NCBI GenBank assembly: GCA_009843585.1
Contig: VYDC01000192.1
Coordinates: forward strand, 1 to 14,476
DNA length: 14,476 nt
Reading direction: 5' to 3'
DNA from: Chloroflexota bacterium
Lineage (GTDB): Bacteria > Chloroflexota > Dehalococcoidia > UBA2979
The notes under the pieces were generated by a model. That model was not told the DNA's origin and did not search any database. It was given only the letters and a program-made list of their open reading frames with translations. The stretch's first letter is position 1, and each line of letters starts with the position of its first letter. Position numbers and translations under genes: made by a program. Shown in pieces: positions 1 to 8,100 of the stretch.

Positions 1-196
1 CGGGAACGCATAGCGGTCACCCCAAATCGACTACCAGTTCGAAAGTTCGCAATACAGTCTCGCCGAGGGTACCAACCCTGTAGCTGACGAGGATCGCGTC
101 GCCGCGCTCCGCGTCGCGAGCCGGTCGCCGGGGGCAGAATCCGTGCGGATCGAGCGCGGCACGACGGGTCTCCGCCTTCCATGACAGGGAGCGCTC

Positions 197-922
197 GTGG
201 AGCTATCGGTCATCGTTCCCGCCTTCAACGAGGAGGCCTACATCGGTGCCACGCTCGAGTCGATCGAAGAGGCGGCGGCGCGGCTACGAGCCTCCGCAGG
301 AGCCGAGGTCGAGATCATCGTCGTCGACAACAACAGCTCGGACGGGACCGCGGCCGCCGCGCGCGGCATGGGCGCGAGGGTGATCGGTGAACCGGTCCAG
401 GGCATCGCACGAGCACGCAATGCCGGAGCCCGTCAGGCCACCGGAGAGGTACTCGTCTTCGTCGACGCCGACGTGCTCGTGCCCCGCACGCTCCTAGACG
501 CCATCCACGCCGCTATGGAGGACGGAACGTGCATCGGCGGCGCCGTTGCCGTCGAGTACCACCCCCGCCGCTCCTCCGTCCGGCTCTACCTGCACGCGTG
601 GCGACTGCTCGGCCGCCTCACCGGGATGGCACAGGGAGCCACGCAGTTCTCGCGCCGCCGCACGTTCGACGAGCTGGGCGGCTATGACGAGAGCCTGTGG
701 ATGGGAGAGGACGTCGACTTCATCTGGACCCTCAGGCGACTGGCGCGCCGGACGGACGCCCGGGTCCGTCTGCTCAAGGAGCCACGCGTCCGTCCGTCCT
801 GCCGCCGCTTCGACGAGTGGCCGCTGTGGCGGATCCTCGTCTGGACCAACCCGCTCGTCATTGCGTCGCTCCGCAGGTGGAAGGGCGCGTGGCGAGGCTG
901 GTACGTCCACCCGGTGCGGTAG
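197..922 (+). CDS. Family 2 glycosyltransferase (GT-A fold)
   Basis: 241-residue protein that opens with the typical GT2 nucleotide-sugar fold: MELSVIVPAFNEE at the N-terminus, VVDNNSSDGT around residues 42-51 (D44 would contact the nucleotide), and FVDADV around 88-93, where D90-A-D92 is the metal-binding DxD. Acceptor-side motifs are GGYDE at 161-165 and GEDVDF at 170-175, with E171-D172 as the usual catalytic ED. No long membrane segment is present, so it is probably cytosolic or peripheral on the membrane. It most likely transfers a sugar to a lipid or polysaccharide acceptor; the substrate cannot be read from sequence. The GTG start is supported by AGGGAG five bases upstream. Its codons include more A- and T-ending choices (CTA, GCA, GGA, CGA, GAA) than the genes downstream, which may hint at a different history. 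It lies 98 bases before the toroid protein, so co-transcription is possible. Confidence 0.9.
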   Translation: MELSVIVPAFNEEAYIGATLESIEEAAARLRASAGAEVEIIVVDNNSSDGTAAAARGMGARVIGEPVQGIARARNAGARQATGEVLVFVDADVLVPRTLLDAIHAAMEDGTCIGGAVAVEYHPRRSSVRLYLHAWRLLGRLTGMAQGATQFSRRRTFDELGGYDESLWMGEDVDFIWTLRRLARRTDARVRLLKEPRVRPSCRRFDEWPLWRILVWTNPLVIASLRRWKGAWRGWYVHPVR

Positions 923-1020
923 CAGGCAACAGCCCGTGACGCGCGACCGCCAGGAGATCGCGCGGGACGGTGCTGCGTGCTCCTTGCGGGCCCGCTTCGA
1001 CCTCGGCACTGTGGCACACG

Positions 1021-2256
1021 ATGATGACGCTCCGGTCGGTCGCCGTCGTCGCCCTCTTCTGGGCCGTGGTGCTCGGCGCGACCCGCATCCTGGTCGCACC
1101 CTCCGAGACGTGCGGCGACGCCGCCGCGCCGCACCTCCGGCGGTCGGCCGACTCCGCGGCGGCGTGGATGACGCGCGCCGCGCAACCCGACGGGAGCTAC
1201 CTCTACGGCTACGACCGCGACTCGGATCGCGTCTCCCTTGACTACAACGAGGTCCGCCACGCCGGCGTGACGATGGCGCTCTACCAGGCCGCCGGACGCT
1301 TCGACGACGCGGGCGCCCTGGCGGCGGCGGACGCGGCCGTCGCCTGGATGGAGGGGCGCCTGGTGCGCGGCGAGGGCTGGGCCGCGCTCCCGACGCCCGA
1401 CGGCCGCCGCGCCAAGCTCGGTTCGGTCGGCCTCGCCGTGGTGGCGCTGGCGGAGCGGCGGCTGGCCACGGGAGAGGTGCGCTACGACGCGCTGATGCGC
1501 GAGCTCGGCGCCTTCATCGCCCGCATGCAGCGGCCCGACGGGAGCTTCCACGCCATCTGGCTCATCGACGCGGGGTCGGTCGACCCGACCGCCACGTCAC
1601 GCTTCTATCCCGGCGAGGCGCTGTGGGCGCTCGCGCTCCTGCACGAGGCGTTCCCGGGCGCGGGGTGGGACCGGCGCGCGCGGGCGGCGGCGCGCTACCT
1701 CATCGAACAGCGCGACGAGGACGAGATGATCCCCTTCCCGCCCCTTCCCGATCACTGGCTGGCCTACGGCCTCGCGGAGATGGCAGAGTGGGACCTGCCG
1801 GCCGACGAGGCCTTCGCGCGCGCGCTCGCCGGACGCTTCGGGCTGCTGATCCGGACGGAGGCGCAGGAGGGCGGGCTCAGGCCCGTGCTCGGCAAGCCGA
1901 CGCGGATCTCGGGCGGCTCGCTGGGAGTGCTGGTCGAGGGGCTGGCCGCGCTCTGGCGTCTCTCCGTCGCCGACCCGCGGCTCTCCCACCTGACGCCGGC
2001 GATCGAGGAGCGCCTGGCCTGCGGCGCGGCGATCCTCGCGCGCCGCCAGGCGGGAGCGGACGAGGCGGCCGGGTCGGCCCGGCCGTCGCTCGTCGAGGGG
2101 GCGTGGTTCCACCACGGGGAGACGCGGATGGACGACCAGCAGCACGCGTTCTCCGCGCTCCTCTATGCGGGCGACGCGCTCCAGGGGCGCGCGCAGCGGG
2201 GACCCGATGACCTGCTCGCGGCTGCGGTCGCCGCGGACTCCGGGGCCGGGCGATGA
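1021..2256 (+). CDS. Membrane-anchored alpha/alpha-toroid-like protein of unknown function
   Basis: 411 residues. Residues 5-26 form one hydrophobic segment after a short positive N-terminus, so it is a signal anchor or signal peptide and the rest faces outside. The body (about 35-395) has helical repeats with PDGS-aromatic turns (QPDGSYLYGYD near 55-65, RPDGSFHAIW near 171-180). It also has motifs such as DYNEVRHAG (74-82), FYPGEALWAL (195-204) and DDQQHAFSALL (371-381). This pattern is seen in alpha/alpha-barrel enzymes such as terpene-cyclase-like, epimerase-like and glycan-processing proteins, but I cannot assign a family or reaction. The ATG pair at 1021/1024 is preferred because it puts the hydrophobic segment at the N-terminus; an in-frame GTG at 970 would add 17 residues unlike a signal. 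No good ribosome site is visible. The stop overlaps the start of the MarC-like gene. Confidence 0.8.
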   Translation: MMTLRSVAVVALFWAVVLGATRILVAPSETCGDAAAPHLRRSADSAAAWMTRAAQPDGSYLYGYDRDSDRVSLDYNEVRHAGVTMALYQAAGRFDDAGALAAADAAVAWMEGRLVRGEGWAALPTPDGRRAKLGSVGLAVVALAERRLATGEVRYDALMRELGAFIARMQRPDGSFHAIWLIDAGSVDPTATSRFYPGEALWALALLHEAFPGAGWDRRARAAARYLIEQRDEDEMIPFPPLPDHWLAYGLAEMAEWDLPADEAFARALAGRFGLLIRTEAQEGGLRPVLGKPTRISGGSLGVLVEGLAALWRLSVADPRLSHLTPAIEERLACGAAILARRQAGADEAAGSARPSLVEGAWFHHGETRMDDQQHAFSALLYAGDALQGRAQRGPDDLLAAAVAADSGAGR

Positions 2257-2831
2257 GCGCGCTCGCGCTGCTCGCCCTCGCGATGCTCGCGGCCGTGAAC
2301 CCGCCGGCGGTGATGCTCGCGGCCACCCGCAGCGAGGCGCCCGACCGCGCGCGGCGCCGGCGGCTCGCCGTGCCGGCGCTCGCGCTCGCGGTCGCCGTCG
2401 TCGGCGGCGCCGCGCTCCTCCACGACCGCTGGCTCGACCTGCTCGAGGTCTCGGCCGCGAGCTTCTCGCTGGCGGCCGGCATCGTCATGCTCGCCGCGGC
2501 CATTCCGGCGCTCCTGCGCGGCCGCACAGTGGAGGCGGGGCTCCTCGCCACCGGCGCGGGCCGCGCCTACGCCGCAGCGCTCGCCGCCCCCGTTCCCGCG
2601 AGCCCGGCCGCGCGCTCTGCGGCCGTCGCCTACGCCGAGCGCGACGGGGCCGGGGCGACGCTCGCGGCCGCGGCCATGGCGCTCGCCGCGGCCGCGGCGG
2701 CCTCCGCCCTGGCCCAGGCGCCGCTCACCGCGCGCCGCGAGCTCGCGCTCGCGCTCTCCGCGCGTGCGCTCGCGGCGCTGTTGGTCGTGCTCGGGGCGGG
2801 GCTCGCCGTCGACGGGCTGCGCGCCGTCTGA
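2253..2831 (+). CDS. MarC-like integral membrane protein
   Basis: 192 residues, close to the roughly 200 usual for MarC-family proteins. Hydrophobic segments lie at about 2-24, 39-56, 64-88, 133-153 and 166-188, with a weaker Pro/Ala stretch near 104-120. Residues 15-20 (VNPPAV) match the conserved Asn-Pro motif at the end of MarC helix 1. Residues 65-83 resemble the family's helix with the pattern SxPAFRIAGG. MarC proteins are inner-membrane proteins of unresolved function, once wrongly thought to be multidrug exporters. The ATGA overlap with the preceding gene implies translational coupling, so the two probably work together at the membrane. The protein is extremely alanine-rich and divergent, so family membership is an inference. 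It converges on pepP with a gap of only nine bases. Confidence 0.72.
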   Translation: MSALALLALAMLAAVNPPAVMLAATRSEAPDRARRRRLAVPALALAVAVVGGAALLHDRWLDLLEVSAASFSLAAGIVMLAAAIPALLRGRTVEAGLLATGAGRAYAAALAAPVPASPAARSAAVAYAERDGAGATLAAAAMALAAAAAASALAQAPLTARRELALALSARALAALLVVLGAGLAVDGLRAV

Positions 2832-2840
2832 TCGCGCCCG

Positions 2841-4151
2841 CTACCCGCCGGCGACGATGCGCTCGATATCGTCGAGATCGGAGGGGATGGCCGAGGAGAG
2901 CACCTCGTGCCCGGTCTCGGTGACGAGCACGTCGTCTTCGATGCGGACGCCGATGCCGCGGTACGCGGGGGGCACGCCCTCGTCATCCGGCCTCAGGTAG
3001 AGCCCCGGCTCGACGGTCAGCACCATGCCGGGCTCGAGCACGACCGACTCCTCGCCGACGCGGTAGGGACCGGCGTCGTGCACGTCGAGGCCGAGCCAGT
3101 GCGAGGTCGAGTGCGGGTAGTACCGGCGCACGGCCTCGCCCTCGGCTCCCGGCTCGGGCTGCTCCTCGACGAGACCGAGATCGCGCAGGCCCGCCGCGAG
3201 CGTCCGCACCGCCTCCTCGTGGACGTCGTGGAAAGGGACCCCCGGCGCCACGGCGGCGATGGCGGCGCGCTGCGCCGCGAGCACCAGCTCGTAGACCAGG
3301 CGCTGCGGTACCGAGAAATGACCCCCCGCGGGGAAGGTCCTGGTGACGTCGGCGGCGTAGTAGTCGACCTCCGCGCCGGTGTCGACCAGCAGGAGGTCCC
3401 CCTCCCCGATGCGGGCCCTGTTCGCCACGTAGTGGAGGGTGCAGGCGTTGGCGCCCGAGGCGACGATCGACGGGAAGGCGGTGCGCGGCGATCCCCGCCG
3501 GCGGTACTCCGCCTCGAGCTCCGACTGCACCTCGTACTCGTGCATGCCCGCGCGCGCGACCCGCATCGCCCGCGCGATGCCGTGCCCGGTGATGTCCACG
3601 GCCCGGCGCAGCGCCTCCACCTCGCCCGGCTCCTTGCGGAGCCTGAGCCCCGAGACGAGAGCGTCGGGGTCGAGCACGCGATCCAGCGGCCGGCCGCCTC
3701 GCACGGCCGCGGCGCGGCGGCCGGCGAGCGCGTCGAGCAGCGCCTCCTGTACGCGGCCCGCGAGGCCCTCGGCGGGGCGGAGCGAGTAGTAGAGCGTTCC
3801 CGCGTCCTCCAGCAGCCCGGGGAGCCGGTCCTCGAGCTCCTCGATCGGATGCGCGGCGTCCGCCCCGAAGACCTCGACCGCGCCCGCGACGCCCGCCCGC
3901 GGGCCCGCCCACAGCTCCTGCTCGGCGTCGCGCGGACGCACGAAGAGCGTATAGGGGCTGTCGCCGCCGGGGCGCAGCACGCAGACCGCGGAGGGCTCGT
4001 CGAAGCCGGTCAGGTAGTGGAGGGTCGAGTCCTGCCGGAAGTCGTAGTCGACGTCGCCGTTGCGCCTCAGCTCGCTCGCGCCGACGAAGACCGCGGCCGC
4101 GTCCTCCCCCAGCATCTCCATCAGCCGCTCGCGCCTGCCCGCGAACGTCAT
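2841..4151 (-). CDS. pepP: Xaa-Pro aminopeptidase (aminopeptidase P, M24B)
   Basis: 436 residues, near the 440 of E. coli PepP. It removes N-terminal residues that precede proline and acts in the cytosol with two divalent metal ions, usually Mn. The N-terminal creatinase-like domain (1-165) contains DSTLHYLTGF (41-50). The C-terminal pita-bread domain has all five metal ligands in order: D257 in LVDTGAE, D268 in AADVTRTF, H351 in SHWLGLDVH, E381 in TVEPGLY and E405 in VRIEDD. These line up with E. coli D260, D271, H354, E383 and E406. The ATG at 4151 is preceded by GGAGGTGGTGAG, a strong ribosome site; the longer in-frame start at 4214 would overlap the upstream gene. It lies 13 bases after the cupin gene, so the two form one transcription unit. 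Confidence 0.95.
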   Translation of the reverse strand: MTFAGRRERLMEMLGEDAAAVFVGASELRRNGDVDYDFRQDSTLHYLTGFDEPSAVCVLRPGGDSPYTLFVRPRDAEQELWAGPRAGVAGAVEVFGADAAHPIEELEDRLPGLLEDAGTLYYSLRPAEGLAGRVQEALLDALAGRRAAAVRGGRPLDRVLDPDALVSGLRLRKEPGEVEALRRAVDITGHGIARAMRVARAGMHEYEVQSELEAEYRRRGSPRTAFPSIVASGANACTLHYVANRARIGEGDLLLVDTGAEVDYYAADVTRTFPAGGHFSVPQRLVYELVLAAQRAAIAAVAPGVPFHDVHEEAVRTLAAGLRDLGLVEEQPEPGAEGEAVRRYYPHSTSHWLGLDVHDAGPYRVGEESVVLEPGMVLTVEPGLYLRPDDEGVPPAYRGIGVRIEDDVLVTETGHEVLSSAIPSDLDDIERIVAGG

Positions 4152-4164
4152 CTCACCACCTCCG

Positions 4165-4800
4165 CTAGGCCCCGCTGCGGTCGGCGCGACCGATCGCCGA
4201 GGCGCCGTCGACATTGCTGTAGCCGGAGACGAAGCTCTCCACCGTGCGCGCCTCCGGATCGAAGCTCTGGCGCTCCACCGTCCCGAGGTCGTTCGCGAGC
4301 ACGTGCAGCGAGACCGAGGCGGCGCCGGAGGTGGTCTCGACCGCGTGGATGTCGAGATCGGGGTGGAGCAGCGGCGTCAGCTCGCCCTCGGCGACCGGCG
4401 TGGCGGAGACGCGCTCCAGCTCGGCGAAGCCGGGTCGGGAGCCGTCGTCCACGCGGCGATAGATGTGCTCCACCTGCCCGCCCTGGAGCAGGGCGACCCA
4501 GCCGTCGGTGAGGTGGTTGTGGACGCGGGTGCGCATCCGCGGCGGCACGACCATGGTGAAGAGGCAGAGATCCGGATCGCGCGAGCGGTAGAGCGCCCAC
4601 GTCGCCACCTCGCCAGGGATCGGGCGCAGGAACGGCTCCTCGAGCCACCCCCGCGAGTCGAGCAGGGCATCGAGGGGTGCGCGGAGCGCGTCGAGCAGCG
4701 CGCGGCCCCGTTGCCTTCCCTCCACGATCGTGCGGAAGTCCTCGACGAAGTGGCGCAGCGCGCGATCGCGCCGCCGCGTGTAGTAGAGGCCGTCGCCCAT
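4165..4800 (-). CDS. Cupin of the cysteine dioxygenase-like type
   Basis: 211 residues. The core aligns without gaps to the thiol dioxygenase metal site: HNHLTDGWVALLQG starts at residue 94, so H94 and H96 match CDO H86 and H88. IHAVETTSGAASVSLHV starts at 151, so H152 matches H140, and S164 and H166 match S153 and H155. The mammalian Cys93 position is W101 and the Tyr157 position is L168, so the Cys-Tyr cofactor cannot form. It is therefore a 3-His mononuclear iron cupin, plausibly a thiol or other small-molecule dioxygenase; the substrate is unknown. The ATG at 4800 is chosen because GGGGGTGAGG lies directly upstream. An in-frame ATG at 4971 would run through the nrdJ promoter region with non-conserved, low-complexity sequence. 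It leads an operon with pepP and diverges from nrdJ. Confidence 0.85.
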   Translation of the reverse strand: MGDGLYYTRRRDRALRHFVEDFRTIVEGRQRGRALLDALRAPLDALLDSRGWLEEPFLRPIPGEVATWALYRSRDPDLCLFTMVVPPRMRTRVHNHLTDGWVALLQGGQVEHIYRRVDDGSRPGFAELERVSATPVAEGELTPLLHPDLDIHAVETTSGAASVSLHVLANDLGTVERQSFDPEARTVESFVSGYSNVDGASAIGRADRSGA

Positions 4801-4992
4801 CCTCACCCCCGCCCAACAGCGTAGCGCGAGACCGCCCAGAGACCGAGCCGGAAGCCGCGCGGCCACCCGGCGAGCGGTTGCGGGGCCCGGACGCGATCGG
4901 GTAGCGTGGACTAGTAGAACATTCATTCTTTTCGCGGGGGTCCGCGGGGGAACGGACGGCGCGCATGTCAATTACTTACGCGCATATACATG

Positions 4993-5022
4993 TTGACAGG
5001 TCTTGCCCCGCCGGACTACCTT
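4993..5022 (+). promoter_or_regulatory. Predicted sigma-70-type promoter of nrdJ
   Basis: A perfect -35 hexamer TTGACA at 4993-4998 is followed after 18 bases by TACCTT at 5017-5022, which keeps the three most important -10 positions (T1, A2, T6). Transcription would begin near 5029, giving a leader of about 107 bases before the nrdJ ATG. TTGACA also forms the right half of a TGTCAA...TTGACA inverted repeat with 4966-4971, and the GCGCAT direct repeats lie just upstream, so a regulator could bind over the -35. Confidence 0.5.
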
Positions 5023-5030
5023 GCACGCCC

Positions 5031-5046
5031 CGCTGTTTAATCAGCG
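5031..5046 (+). promoter_or_regulatory. Palindrome at the predicted nrdJ transcription start
   Basis: CGCTGTTTAATCAGCG has perfect 5-base arms (CGCTG and CAGCG) around a six-base AT centre. It sits within a few bases of the predicted start site, so it could be an operator on DNA or the first hairpin of the nrdJ leader RNA. The regulator is unknown; it does not fit the NrdR consensus. Confidence 0.4.
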
Positions 5047-5053
5047 CACCCGC

Positions 5054-5073
5054 GTAGGTGGTTGACCGCCTGC
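5054..5073 (+). promoter_or_regulatory. Second leader hairpin of nrdJ
   Basis: GTAGGTGG (5054-5061) can pair with CCGCCTGC (5066-5073) over eight base pairs, two of them G-U, closing a TTGA tetraloop. G-U pairs instead of a plain DNA palindrome fit an RNA structure better than a protein site. It follows the 5031-5046 palindrome by seven bases, so the leader may fold as two tandem stems. No run of T follows, so a terminator is not indicated. Confidence 0.35.
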
Positions 5074-5135
5074 AGCGCGGACGACGCGGATCCCGCAGCG
5101 AGGCCCGCCAGCGACCGACACCGAAGGATGCTCCG

Positions 5136-8100
5136 ATGCGTATTCGCCGCCACTTCACCACCGCCGGACAGGACCCCTACAGCGGCGTCGCCTTCGCCGA
5201 CCGGGACTCGCGCATCGTCAACCCCGACGGCTCCGTGGTCTTCGAGGCGGCCGACGTGCACGTGCCCGCCCGGTGGTCCCAGGTCGCCACCGACATCCTG
5301 GCGCAGAAGTACTTCCGCAAGGCGGGCGTGCCGGCCTCGCTTAAGCGCATTCCCGAGGAGGGCGTCCCGGAGTGGCTGTGGCGATCCGAGCCGGCGCCCG
5401 GCGCCTCCTTCGGGGCCGAGAGCGACGCGCGCCAGGCCTTCCACCGCCTCGCGGGGACGTGGGCCTACTGGGGCTGGAAGCACGGCTACTTCGACGCCGA
5501 GGATGACGCAAGCGCCTTCTACGACGAGCTCTGCCACATGCTCGCCACACAGCGCGCGGCGCCGAACTCCCCGCAGTGGTTCAACACCGGGCTGCACTGG
5601 GCGTACGGCATCACCGGCCCGCCGCAGGGCCACCACTACGTCGAGCCGGAGTCGGGGGAGCCCGCGCTCTCCACCAGCGCGTACGAGCGCCCGCAGCCGC
5701 ACGCCTGCTTCATCCAGTCCGTCGCCGACGACCTCGTCAACGAGGGCGGCATCATGGATCTCTGGACGCGCGAGGCGCGCGTCTTCAAGTACGGCTCCGG
5801 CACCGGATCCAACTTCTCGGCGATCCGCGGCGAGGACGAGCCGCTCTCCGGCGGCGGACGGTCGTCCGGGCTGATGTCGTTCCTGAAGATCGGCGACCGC
5901 GCGGCCGGCGCCATCAAGTCCGGCGGCACGACGCGGCGCGCCGCGAAGATGGTGATCGTCGACGCCGACCACCCCGACGTGGAGAGGTTCATCGACTGGA
6001 AGGTCGACGAGGAGCACAAGGTCGCGACGATGGTCGCGGGCTCGCGCGTTCTGCGACGGCACCTCTCGGCGATCCTCGACGCCGCCCTCAGCGGGGACGC
6101 CGAGCACGACGGCCCGGCGCTGGACCCGGCGACGAACCGGCCGCTCCGGCGGGCCATCCGCCGGGCGCGGCGGGACGGCGTCCCCGAGCTCTACGTCCAG
6201 CGCGTTCTGCAGCTCGCCGAGCAGGGCGAGCGGGATCTCGATCTCCGCACCTTCGACACCGACTGGCAGGGGGAGGCCTACCAGAGCGTCTCCGGGCAGA
6301 ACTCCAACAACTCGGTGCGGGTCTCGGAGCACTTCCTCGCCGCCATCCGCGACGGGCGGGAGTGGGAGCTCAGGAACCGCACCGACGACGCGGTCTCCCG
6401 CACGCTCCCCGCGCGCGACCTGTGGGAGCGCATCGCCCGGGCGGCGTGGCAGAGCGCCGACCCCGGCCTTCAGTTCGACACCACGGTCAACGAGTGGCAC
6501 ACCTCGCCGGCCGGCGGGCGCATCAACGGCTCCAATCCCTGCTCCGAGTACATGTTCCTCGACGACACCGCGTGCAATCTCGCCTCGCTCAATCTCCTGC
6601 CGTTCCTCGACGAGGAGAGCGGCGTCTTCGACATCGAGGCCTACGAGCACGCGGCACGGCTGTGGACGATCGTCCTGGAGATCTCGGTGCTGATGGCGCA
6701 GTTCCCGAGCCGCGAGATCGCGCAGCGCTCATACGACTACCGCACCCTCGGTCTGGGCTACGCAAACATCGGCGCGCTGCTGATGGTGCAGGGCATCCCG
6801 TACGACTCCCGCGAGGCGCTCGCGTGGACGGGAGCGCTCACGGCGATCCTCACCGGCACCTCCTACGCCGCCTCGGCGGAGCTGGCGGCGGACCTCGGCC
6901 CGTTCCCCCGCTTCGCCGAGAACCGCGACGCGATGCTGCGCGTGATGCGCAACCACCGGCGCGCGGCCTACGCGGCCCCCGCCGACGAGTACGAGGGGCT
7001 CTCCGTCCTGCCGGCCCCGCTCGACGGGGATGCGTGCCCTCAGGATCTGCTCGCCGCGGCGCGGACGGCCTGGGACCGGGCGGTCGACCTCGGGGAGGCG
7101 CACGGCTACCGCAACGCGCAGGCGACGCTCATCGCCCCCACGGGCACCATCGGCCTGCTGATGGACTGCGACACGACCGGGGTCGAGCCGGACTTCGCGC
7201 TCGTGAAGTTCAAGAAGCTCGCCGGCGGCGGCTACTTCCGCATCATCAATCACGCGGTCCCGCGGGCGCTCGACCGCCTCGGCTACCGCCGCGAGCAGGT
7301 CGACGAGATCGTGGACTACTGCGCCGGCTCGGGGCGGCTCGAGGGTGCCCCCTTCATCAACCGCCACACACTGGCGCAGGCCGGGCTCACGCAGCCGGCG
7401 CTCGACCGCATCGACGAGTCGCTCCGCACGGCCTTCCACATCCGCTTCGTCTTCAACCGCTACACGCTGGGCGAGCAGCTCTGCGCGGAGGTGCTGGGCG
7501 TCTCCGAGGAGGAGTTCGACGACCCGGGCTTCGACATGCTGGCGGCGCTCGGCTTCGACGAGAGCCAGGTCGAGGCCGCGAACGACCACATCCTGGGCCG
7601 CATGACGATCGAGGGAGCGCCGCATCTGCGCGAGGAGGACTACGCGGTCTTCGACTGTGCGACCACCTGCGGCCGCTACGGCACGCGCTACATCGAGCCG
7701 ATGGCGCACGTCCGGATCATGGCGGCGGCGCAGCCGTTCCTCTCCGGCGCGATCAGCAAGACGATCAACATGCCCAACTCGGCCACCGTCGACGAGGTGG
7801 AGCAGGTCTACACGGCCTCCGCCGAGTCGATGCTCAAGGCGATCGCCCTCTACCGCGACGGCTCGAAGCTCTCGCAGCCGCTCGCGGCGGCGCTGCTCGA
7901 CGCCGTGGAGAGCGACGACGAGGAGACCGACGACGTGATCGCGGAGATGCTCGACGAGCTCGACGCCGCGAGCGCGCCGGACCGCGTGATCGCGGTGGCG
8001 AGCCGCCTCGCGCACCTCGCGGAGCGCAGCCTCGAGCCCGCGTCCGAGCGGGCGCTCGGACGCGGCAGCCGGGAGCTGCTCCCGTCCCGGCGCAACGGAT

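Larger units (their letters stand above)
4801..5135. promoter_or_regulatory. Divergent intergenic region between the cupin gene and nrdJ
   Basis: 335 bases without a gene. The part near the cupin is GC-rich. Bases 4911-5045 include the longest run of A/T-containing sequence in the window's interior, as expected for regulated promoters. It holds a 10-base tandem repeat (CGCGGGGG at 4933-4940 and 4943-4950), an imperfect palindrome AGAACATTCATTCT at 4916-4929, a direct repeat GCGCAT at 4961-4966 and 4980-4985, and the nrdJ promoter and leader described separately. I found no convincing promoter for the cupin on the minus strand, no complete cobalamin riboswitch and no clear NrdR box pair. Confidence 0.6.

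Noticed and set aside
31..228. 65-codon minus-strand frame at the left edge
   Set aside because: Low-complexity Ser/Arg-rich product without a ribosome site, overlapping the glycosyltransferase start. I see no gene, RNA or clear promoter in 1-196.
2907..4511. 534-codon open frame on the plus strand opposite pepP and the cupin
   Set aside because: It spans two real genes and their gap and has no ribosome site or recognisable domain; shadow frame.
4916..4929. LexA-like site AGAACATTCATTCT upstream of nrdJ
   Set aside because: The second half should read GTTC but reads ATTC, and flanking bases do not fit the actinobacterial SOS box.
4801..4971. Longer start for the cupin gene at 4971
   Set aside because: The extra 57 residues are unlike the family, and the ATG at 4800 has a better ribosome site; the extension would also overlap the nrdJ regulatory region.
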